Below are positions 56,201-64,000 of a stretch of DNA of 64,000 nt, piece by piece. Source of the stretch: Ligula intestinalis (lineage: Eukaryota > Platyhelminthes > Cestoda > Diphyllobothriidea > Diphyllobothriidae); the NCBI GenBank assembly GCA_036362985.1, contig JAYGXS010000001.1, positions 52,475,375 through 52,539,374 on the forward strand. Reading direction: 5' to 3'. The notes below the pieces were generated by a model. It made no database searches. It was given only the letters and a program-made list of their open reading frames with translations, and was not told where the DNA came from. Within the stretch, counting starts at the first letter, position 1. Each line of letters starts with the position of its first letter. The position numbers and the translations under genes were made by a program.

Positions 56201-56354
56201 GTCAGTCAGTCAGTCAGTATATTTGAGGGAAAAATAGGCTTGCGCCTTTGAACTCCCTATTTGTCACATCGAAATCTCAAGAATTATAAACAATGTTAAC
56301 AAGTTTTCAGTCAGGAAAATATAGACAGTCACATGGCGCAGTGGTGTTTCAAGG

Positions 56355-59255
56355 TTAATTTGTCACATAGTTCACGTTGTGTTGTAGCATGTGTATATCA
56401 AGTCGGTGTTTGAATATCTCCACAGATTGGGACATAACAATGGCCTCGGGAAGGTTATTCCACGGGTCCACGACACGATTAGAGAAAAAATTCTTCCGTA
56501 CATCCAATCGTCCTTGGGGCACATAGAGTTTGAAGGGATGCCCCCGGAGATTAGTTGTAGTGGCGAGTTGGAAGAAGTCGTCACACATGAGAGCGCAGTC
56601 AAAGCCACGCACGATACGGAAGGTTTGTATCAAATCTCCGCGTAACTGCCTATAACTCAAAGGATAGAGATTAAGGTTATTTAGGCGGATCTCATATGGT
56701 AGTGAACCTTGGCCTCTTACTAATTTTGTTGCTCGCCGCTGCACCCTCTCAAGTACGTTATAATCCTGCCGCATCCACGGTCTCCAGGCTTGAATCGCGT
56801 ATTCAAGATGTGGCCTTATGAAGGTACCGAAGATTTTCGAGAAACAGTCTTCATCAAAAACCGTGAATGCCCGCTTGATGGCGTACAACATTGAAGTTGC
56901 AGTTTTAGCCGCCTTACAACATTGTGTAGAAGGTTTGAGATTGTCTGTCATCAAGATGCCGAGATCCTTCTGTATTTCTGTTTCTTGCAGAGGGATTCCG
57001 TTCAGATGGTAGGGTCGCGCATAAGGCACCGCATTTCGATTTCCCAGGCGCAGCAGAGTGCATTTGTTAGAATTGAAGGACAGCAGCCATCTATGCGACC
57101 ACTCGTTTAATCGACAAAGATTTTCCTGGAAGTTATCTTCATCGGCAGCACACCTGATGACCCTCCATATTTTTACATCATCTGCAAACATGGCGCACTC
57201 GCAGTCCAATTCCTGTACACAATCATTAACGAACAAGAGAAAGAGGGTGGGTCCGAGTACTGAACCTTGAGGGACTCCACTCTCGATGACTGTCGGCCTT
57301 GATTGTTGTCGTCCTACACACACCGTTTGGGAACGACCAGATAGGAAATTCTCAATCCACGTAAGAAGTCTGCCTCCGATACCCATCAGTCTCAACTTAT
57401 GCAGGAGACGTTGGTGTGGAACACTGTCAAAGGCCTTCCGGAAATCAATGTAGGCTGCATGTACAGTTTCTTTTGCATCAATTGCCCTTGTCCAGCTTTG
57501 CATCGTATAAAGCAAGTTTGTTACACATGACCTTCCCCTACGGAATCCAAATTGCGCATTCGACAATATATTGTGAGTTTCACAATATATCATCAATTGC
57601 TTCTTGATGATCTTCTCCATTACTTTGCAGCATATGGAGGTCAGACTCACGGGTCTGTAGTTATTCGCAGATGCACGACCACCGCTTTTGTAAAGTGGTG
57701 TAATATGCGCTAATTTCCAGTCCGGAGGAAGTATTCCAGTATCAAACGATTTCTGGCACAGTAGTGAAAGGGGTTTAGCTAGCTCTCTAGCAAGTTCCTT
57801 GAGCAATTTGGCAGGAATTTCATCAGGACCCGGAGATTTACATTCCTTCAAGCTTTTTAGTTCTTGAAAAATCGCCTCTTCTTCAAACAAAATATCACCA
57901 ATATTTGGTGCTTCCACGACCTCGTCAACAGTTGCGACGAAGGGAGGTTCTATGGTGAAGACAGACTGAAAGAACTCAGCAAAATGTTCTGCTTTGTTTT
58001 TACAGTCGGAGATTTCGTGACCATCATCAGTTTGCATAACAGGAATCGGGTTCCTGTTACGTGTGCTTTTCCGTAAATAACTGTATAGCAACTTTGGATT
58101 ATTGACAGCTCGACGCAGTAGATCGCTCTCAAAGTCCCGTCGTGCTTTGAAAACCATTTTTTTTACCTTGTTCCGCTGGATTTTGTACTGTTCAAAATCT
58201 TCGTTGCAGCTTGTGTTGCAAAACTTCTTCCAAAGCTTTCTTTTTTTATTGATCTCTCTTTTGATAGCTCTGTTCAGCCATGGAGGTCGGCTAGATACCT
58301 TGGGCACTGAAAGTGGACAATGACTGCGCATTAGCTGCAACAACCACTCCTTAAATGTATTCCAGTCCTCAGTGACATCCCCAGAGAAAAGAAGACCCCA
58401 GTCTATTTGTGATGCCTCTACTCTCATTTGTGAGAAGTCACCTCACCATATATTCGACCTTGGTTCGTCTGCTGTAGGGGGTAACGAGTAAAGACCATAA
58501 TCCCATAAAAGTACGGCATGATCACTTCGACCTAGTGGAGGTAGGCAGCATACCTCGTCTATAGTGTCGGGATGCTTCGTGAAGACTAGATCTAAACAAC
58601 TTGCTTGTTGCCCTCCACGTGCTCTAGTTGAAACTAGGACGTGTTGTGTGAAAAGTGCGTCAAGTGTTGTTTTTAGCAGATGGTGACCAAAGGTGTTTTT
58701 AGAACAATTGGCCCGCAAATTGTTCCAACATATGCTGGGCGCATTGAAGTCACCCATGAGTACAACATCAGGTCGACTTCCTATCTCCTTTATGCACCCC
58801 AGCAAACGCGCATCTGCATCACTGTTTGTCCGCGGTGGTCGGTAGACAGTCACGGCTTCGAGGGGCTGCGACCCCCGTGCCTTAATTGTCAGCCAAATAG
58901 CCTCTATACCATGAGTAATCCTTTCAGGCTTCTCGCACACACTTAATTCGTTCTTTACATACATAGCAACTCCTCCACCCTGGCGTTCCACTCGGTCTCG
59001 TCTAAATAGTTGGTATCCGCATAGCGCCACTTCTGAATCACTGATGCTTTGTGACAGCCAGGTTTCTGTAATTGCTATAACATCAGGGGACCCATCGGCT
59101 ACCTGTATTTGAAGTTCATCAAACTTCGAGAATAAACTCTGGGCGTTAGTATATAGAAATTTCAGCCGGCGAGACTCTGCAGTGTCCAATGCGTTTGGGC
59201 GCGAGTTTGCCAGTACTACTGGACCGCAGCCGTCATCAGGATTGACTGCTTCCAC
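56355..59255 (-). pseudogene. CR1-B ORF2: endonuclease plus reverse transcriptase, one in-frame stop
   Basis: About 966 codons, broken only by a TGA at 58443-58445. Endonuclease (59255-58446): YTNAQSLFSKFDELQ, DVIAITETWLSQS, GGGVAMYVKNEL, VLMGDFNAPSICW, LGRSDHAVLLWDY. Reverse transcriptase (58427-56355, 690 codons): RPPWLNRAIKREINKKRKLW, CKSPGPDEIPAKLL, YRPVSLTSICCKVMEKII, AYIDFRKAFDSVPHQRLL, SGVPQGSVLGPTLF and the catalytic MFADDVKIW. In CR1-A the codon at the TGA position is AAA (RNIWKGDY), so one or two substitutions explain the stop. Otherwise intact, which indicates a recent insertion. Confidence 0.9.
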
Positions 59256-59745
59256 AGCACTATGGTAGTTTTCTGTATTATTTGGTCCCTGAAAATGGCC
59301 AGATTGCTCTCTCCAGCTCTCTCTCTCCCCCGTAGTTCCGCCACCAATTCTCGGCGTTTCAGACGTTCTGCTGGAGAGTAGTCCGGCTGAAAAAACACCG
59401 TCTTATGTGAGTGGCGGAGAGCTGTCTTCCGGGACAGAACCAAGTTCACCTGTTCTTTTTTATCCAAGACTATCCTGAGAGGTCGAGGTCGGACAGTTTC
59501 CGACTGTTCAGTAACCTGTTTGCCTATCCTGAAAGCTCCACAAACTCCTACTGTCTTTCGCTGTCTGAGAATGTCTTTTAGCAGGTCCCGAAACTTTTTG
59601 ACGTCCGCATCCGTCCTTTCCTTCGAAGTAGTTCCATCTGATTCAGGTAGGCCTTGAACGACTATGCAGTTTCTGCGGTCAAGGGAGACCCTTGATATAT
59701 TTCCAGCCCTACTGCCATCGGAAGACCCCGAGGTATCGATAGGAA
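59216..59745 (-). CDS. CR1-B ORF1, C-terminal part
   Basis: An open minus-strand frame from the truncated 5' end of the copy to a stop at 59216, including RRNCIVVQGLPESDGTTSKE, KKFRDLLKDILRQRKTVG and VNLVLSRKTALRHSHKTVFF, then AERLKRRELVAELRGRE. Basic residues are frequent, fitting an RNA-binding ORF1 protein of CR1-like elements. It overlaps the start of ORF2 by about 40 bp in another frame, a normal ORF1/ORF2 arrangement. No start codon is present because the copy is truncated. Confidence 0.7.
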
Positions 59746-59747
59746 TG

Positions 59748-61260
59748 GCTTAAGAAAAGCTTGCGCATCTCCTGGCCGGAATGGGTGACACCGAACACAA
59801 AAAGGAACTTCAAGAAGAAAGGAAGACTGTGGAAAAAAAGTCCGATATCAACACCCCCAACACTTCTTAGAATTTAAAAACAGCGAAATTTATGTCGAAG
59901 ACTAATTTGAAAAGAACGAATGGCCTTTGAGGCAGAACTAGTCAAGGAAATAGCTCATAACCCAAAAAAGATTCGTTTCTTATGTGAATAAGGCCAAGCG
60001 GAATCGAGATCCCATCCCTTGTCTGAAAGATAACGAGGGAAACAAGTGTACGGATAACTCAGATAAGGCGAACCTCTTGTCCAATTTCTTTATGTCTGTG
60101 TATACCGAGGAGCCACCTTTTGAAGAGAATGTACAGCAATATGTGGTCCCAGTGGCGGCTACAATTAGCACGGTATCGTTCGCAACAGACACTGTAAGAA
60201 AAGCCTTGAGACAGTTGAAGCCCCCTAAATCGCCTGGTCCGAATGGATTATCAGCGAAACTACTAAATTAGCTCGCATAACAACTGACCTCCCCACTTTT
60301 CAAGATCTTTGAAAGTTCAATGGAAAAGAAGGCCCTGCCTACTGACTGGAAGCTGGCCAACATAACACTTATTTATAAAGAGGAGAGAGAACTTCACCTA
60401 ATAGCTTTAGACCAGTTAGTCTCATAAGCATTTCTTGCAAACGAATGGAGAAACTAATCAAAATGGAACTATTGAGACATATTGAAGAGAACAACTTGCT
60501 AGGGGCAGCGCAACACGGATTCCGAAGTGGCCGCTATTGTCTCACAAACCTGCTAACATCCATGGAAATCTAGACGAAATCTCTGGAAATGGGTTTGTCG
60601 GTCGATGCGGTCTACATTGACTTCAGAAAGGCATTCGATAAGGTTCTGCACAGACGACTAAAATCAAAGCTGTATCAAATGGGTGTGAATGGAAACCTAC
60701 TCAAATGGTAAGCCAACTCTCTAACAGGCAGGCGTCAGCGTGTTTGCATTGGAGACACCAAAACAGAATGGAAAACCGTATCTAGTTGGGGTCCGCAGGG
60801 AAGCGTCTGGGTCCCATTCTATTTCTGGTATATGTTAACGACTGCCTTGACTGCCTCACCTGTGAGAAAATTATGTTTGCTGATGATCTAAAGATTTGGA
60901 AGTCCATTGAAAGCTCAGAGGATGGACAGACCTTACAAAATGATTTGGATCACTTGCAAAAGTAGTGTGAAAAATGGCTACTGCATCTGAACTTCAACAA
61001 ATGCCAAGTAATCCGCTAACAGTCGAGTCGCAGAAAGGTGATACCATTCGAGTATGACTATTCGATTGGAGGTCATCAACTCGAGCTAGTGAACGAATTA
61101 CGGGATCTTGGCGTACGCATGACACCCGACCTCAAACCATCAACTCACTGTGCTAAAACCGCAAAGAAGTCTATGGGCATCCTCGGAGCGATCAAAAGGT
61201 CCTTCCTCTATACACCCTACAAGATCACAGTCGTTATTTCCCCACGCTCCTCCTAGAACA
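59748..61260 (+). pseudogene. CR1-A, reverse transcriptase part
   Basis: Continues CR1-A after the insertion: KKSLRISWPEWVTPNTKRN, FKKKGRLWKKS, FEAELVKEIAHNPKK, then the 95-codon frame 59984-60271 (NRDPIPCLKDNEGNKCTDN, LSNFFMSVYTEEPPF, PKSPGPNGLSAKLL). Further down: KRMEKLIKMELLRHIEENNL, AAQHGFRSGRYCLTNLL, AVYIDFRKAFDKVLHRRL (~60607-60660), the YVDD-equivalent block IMFADDLKIW split by frameshifts (~60868-60900), and ELVNELRDLGVRMTPDLKPS (~61085-61140). It fades out near 61260. Many stops; much older than CR1-B. Confidence 0.82.
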
Positions 61261-61269
61261 TTTCCACAT

Positions 61270-62215
61270 CGATATTCCCCATCAATTACGATCTAGGATA
61301 TTGTGGCTGCTACCAATACTTTGTTTTCCAACCAATTCTACCGAGACGCAACTTCCTTAAACCGAACGAAACCTCTTCAACCCAAAAGATTCGCGACCTA
61401 GTATCAGAAATCGTCAAGATCCGAATATTCTCGCGACCTTCAAAGGCTGAGTCATTTCCCAATATTGAATACACTTTTTCAAATAATTTTAAAGTGCTTA
61501 TTAAAAAATAGCTGCAGCATTGGTTAAGTTAACGCTGATTATTTGTCGCAAGTCATAATCTGAAAATCATATCAACTGGTTTTTTCTGAACGCAATAACT
61601 AATGCAGTTTTTTCAACAATTTTAGGGGATTTTAACAACTAGCTGCGGTAAAATCATAAAGGCTGCATTTTTCTAAATCGTCTCACATTTAAAGCAGATT
61701 TCCATCAAAATTATGAGAACGAAAACTATAGCTCATCGGAAGATATCTGCTCACATACCCAAGCGGTGCCTGACCACGCCTACTAGTCAATGCCTTGATA
61801 TCAACGTGCAGCCCATTGTCAAGGCTAAGAAAATTGATTAATCTGCATAACAGAACTGTAATGACTTCATGATGAAGTGTGGTTCTGTTTTTTCAATACT
61901 AGGCAATCTGTTTGATGGTAAGTTATCAGATGTGCCCTCGAAAGATTGTAAAATTTAGACTCCCTCGTCCATCTTATAACCACGGAAGCTTTTGATAGAC
62001 AAAAGCGAAACTTAAACTTTTTACTTAAAGTGCCTCCATATTAAGTCGCCCTTTGGATATTGCAAAAGATTTTATATGCTCGGGTGGTTTCAACTACAAA
62101 ATTGCAGAAGCCAAACGCCTCCAATCGCGTAGCAAAACCCTGCCAATCCTAGTTAAATTGTTTTCACTGATCGAGATCGACTCAATCTTTGCTCAACGGG
62201 GTCACATTTCCCGAT
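61270..62215. other. No gene recognised
   Basis: AT-rich sequence between CR1-A and the next CR1-like element. It may hold the remainder of CR1-A or the 5' UTR of the next element; no motif decides this. Confidence 0.35.
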
Positions 62216-62223
62216 ATTAAGAA

Positions 62224-62595
62224 ATGACTAAAAGTTTCCTCTTTCGAGATCTTACACCAATGGAGCGAAGAAATTTGGCTCTCAAGTCCAATAGACCAAT
62301 GACTCCTCAGCCTCCTATTCCTAAATCTGTTCGCAGTCCCGATAGGGTAAATGCACTCGCTAATCCTCCCCCCCGCATACCTGGCCATACACTCACTAAC
62401 GTCAGTACACCCGTTATACCTGCCTCCTTGATGTCTATTCATAGTCCCGTAACCATCAGTACACCTGCTATTCCTACCTCCCGAATGTCTAGTCATAGGC
62501 CCATAAACATCATTGCACCAGTTAGCCCGTCCCTCTTGATTTCGCACCATCAAGCCCCACCGCTCCATCATCGACTACGATTCAAACTAGTCTAA
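62224..62595 (+). CDS. Proline-rich ORF1-like frame of CR1-like element CR1-C
   Basis: 123 codons, starting MTKSFLFRDLTPMERRNLAL. Proline and serine dominate. Residues from ~60 hold three tandem 18-residue repeats (54 bp in DNA, 62401-62560): VSTPVIPASLMSIHSPVT, ISTPAIPTSRMSSHRPIN, then a degenerate third. The location about 600 bp upstream of an intact AP-endonuclease frame suggests an ORF1 remnant of that element. No zinc knuckle or RRM was seen. The rest of the interval to 63198 keeps short proline-rich frames (for example 62761-63063), probably parts of the same ORF after frameshifts. Confidence 0.45.
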   Translation: MTKSFLFRDLTPMERRNLALKSNRPMTPQPPIPKSVRSPDRVNALANPPPRIPGHTLTNVSTPVIPASLMSIHSPVTISTPAIPTSRMSSHRPINIIAPVSPSLLISHHQAPPLHHRLRFKLV

Positions 62596-63198
62596 ATGCA
62601 TTCTTGGGCCAACGATCGATAAATTCCGCTGCCTCTAACTCGGCAACAAGCTCATCAAGGTCGCCAACACCGTCGAAAGCGTTTAGGCCAAGCGCTTCCC
62701 CACCACAACCTAGCTCCTCCTTGACCGTGGGAGTCATATTATTCCCCCTATAATGCGTTATTGAACACGCCGGGCCCGAACCACGAAAAATTTTATTTGC
62801 ACGGCAGTAACCCAAACTGGTATAGTTTTAAATATAATCGGAGTTGCCGTACAGGACATTCACTGATTAAGACCACTCGTCCTTACGCGAGCGACCCCAA
62901 CACTTATTTTATGTCCCCGTTCCCCCCTACCAGTTCCTTTACCCATTCTATACCACCCAAACCTGCAAACTTCTACATGCCTTCTCGCCTCCCCCATTCC
63001 TTCAAACGCCCCAGAAGCTTATTTTGGTTTATCCTCTCTTCACTTTTCCCTGCCAGAAAGTGAGGCCCCTAGATATTTCAGACCTTATCAGCCATCCATT
63101 ATTGGCTACCCGTATGCTAACAGCTCCATACCTGTCGATACTTATTCCACAAATAATAACGGCCTACAGTTTGCCTACCCACATTCAAATTCTTTTTT

Positions 63199-64000
63199 AT
63201 GAATAACGATGGCCATAGTCCTGCCACCCAAAACATAATAGATGTCATATTGCTTAATGCCAGGTCTGCTATAAATAAAATGGCTCGACTGCGAGCTATT
63301 GCTTTTGAGACGACGCCCGATGTTATATGCATAACAGAATCTTGGACCCATCCAATCATTTCTGACTCCTCCCTTATCACAGACGAGTATGATCTGTATA
63401 GTCAAGATCGCATTAATAAGCGTGGTGGTGGTTGTCTTCTCTATATTAGAACGTCATTTAGGCACTTTCCGTTTTATCTAAATAGCACGTCCTTCTCTGG
63501 AAATTACTGTTTCGCCTCTATTATCCTGTCGCCCCGGCAAAAGGCAATTATCGGATGTGTATATAATCCGCCTAACTCTTCAGCTGAAGAAGATGCAAAT
63601 TTGTGTGAAATATTCAGCTTTATTTCAGAATCCACTTTTGAAGTTAAAATTATTGCTGGAGATTTTAATTTTCCTGAAATCGAATGGCTTTCAAACTATT
63701 GTCCACCTAGATTTCAGCCTTTTCTAGATATCATTAATTTTTTTAACTGGTCTCAACTGGTTAGTTCCCCAACAAGACAGAATCATATCCTAGATCTGAT
63801 TTTCACAAATGGTATTGCCCCTACCTTCGTTGATTCTAAGCAGGATATCTTCCAAAGTGATCACACATTAATTCACTGTTGCCTTCCGCTTCCTTCTACG
63901 GAAAAGGCTAGTACTAGTCGTAGCTATCATGCGTATGACCTCGCAGATATTAGCTCAATCAACAATTTTCTTGACTCATTAGATTGGCAGAGCCTCTCCT
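63199..64000 (+). CDS. CR1-like element CR1-C, AP-endonuclease domain (runs off window)
   Basis: Open from ATG at 63199 to the window end (267 codons) without a stop. Motifs in order: ILLNARSAINKMARLRAIAF, PDVICITESWTHPIISDS, RGGGCLLYIRTSF, IAGDFNFPEIEW (catalytic GDFN), RQNHILDLIFTNG and FQSDHTLIHCCL (catalytic SDH). These are the conserved steps of the endonuclease that nicks target DNA in CR1/Jockey-type elements. An RT should follow outside the window. Sequence differs clearly from CR1-A and CR1-B, so this is another family. The unbroken frame suggests a fairly recent copy. Confidence 0.85.
   Translation, partial: MNNDGHSPATQNIIDVILLNARSAINKMARLRAIAFETTPDVICITESWTHPIISDSSLITDEYDLYSQDRINKRGGGCLLYIRTSFRHFPFYLNSTSFSGNYCFASIILSPRQKAIIGCVYNPPNSSAEEDANLCEIFSFISESTFEVKIIAGDFNFPEIEWLSNYCPPRFQPFLDIINFFNWSQLVSSPTRQNHILDLIFTNGIAPTFVDSKQDIFQSDHTLIHCCLPLPSTEKASTSRSYHAYDLADISSINNFLDSLDWQSLS

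Larger units (their letters stand above)
56201..59747 (-). mobile_element. CR1-like non-LTR retrotransposon CR1-B, young 5'-truncated copy
   Basis: A 3547 bp copy inserted in CR1-A. Flanking GCTTA occurs at 56196-56200 and 59748-59752, and the host frame joins perfectly once it is removed (CCPL-KKSLRISWPEWVTP). From its 5' side: ORF1 C-terminus (59745-59216), ORF2 (59255-56355), a 154 bp 3' UTR with GGGAGTTCAAAGGCGCAAG, and a tail of tandem CTGA units at 56201-56218 (GTCA on the plus strand). The 5' end is truncated inside ORF1, the usual result of incomplete target-primed reverse transcription. Confidence 0.9.

Overview
The window reads as nuclear DNA of a parasitic flatworm, most likely a TE-rich tapeworm (a diphyllobothriidean such as Spirometra, Dibothriocephalus or Schistocephalus), though a trematode is not excluded. 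The basis is the mix of repeats (RTE-like and CR1-like non-LTR elements, Penelope-like elements with GIY-YIG domains, a decayed Helitron), a metazoan FAAH gene and a synaptic-vesicle gene with 31-36 bp introns. The species is an inference. I saw no bacterial operon, CRISPR array or rRNA.

Host genes. Two host protein genes can be supported. At 20643-22412 (-) lies an uninterrupted 589-codon fatty-acid amide hydrolase with a complete Ser-Ser-Lys triad. At 52797-53615 (-) lies a synaptophysin-family gene. It is invisible as one long ORF because at least five coding exons are separated by introns of 36, 32, 31 and 35 bp. The rest of the window is almost entirely mobile DNA and its debris.

Layout. 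0-5.5 kb: an interspersed repeat whose inverted partner is at 16.1-16.3 kb, two tandem dimers of a ~312 bp SINE-like unit, a decayed Helitron, a PLE GIY-YIG fragment and a hairpin-rich repeat cluster. 6.4-7.2 kb: decayed C2H2 fingers. 12.0-14.3 kb: two PLE pieces pointing away from each other. 16358-16457: an assembly gap. 17.5-19.8 kb: two PLE fragments. 20.0-22.4 kb: SINE-like copies and FAAH. 24.8-26.6 kb: a long PLE pseudogene. 27.3-27.8 kb: a MITE with CAGT termini. 29.9-31.4 kb: a PLE with inverted 3' ends. 32.6-32.9 kb: a PLE remnant. 35.4-38.7 kb: RTE-like element 1. 39-44.9 kb: RTE-like element 2, split by a palindromic PLE that is itself split by another PLE. 46.5-47.2 kb: a possible exon and a retropepsin-like fragment. 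49.8-52.2 kb: RTE-like element 3 carrying a 316 bp insert. 52.8-53.6 kb: the synaptophysin gene. 55.6-61.3 kb: a decayed CR1-like element split by a younger CR1-like copy. 62.2-64.0 kb: the 5' part of another CR1-like element, running off the window.

How it fits together. The clearest theme is nested retrotransposition that can be ordered by target-site duplications: RTE 2, then PLE-A, then PLE-B; and CR1-A, then CR1-B. A second theme is PLE copies flanked on both sides by outward-facing 3' ends. Two PLE-B copies also share an 11-base motif at their left integration site. 'PLE-A', 'PLE-B', 'RTE 1-3' and 'CR1-A/B/C' are labels used only in this annotation.
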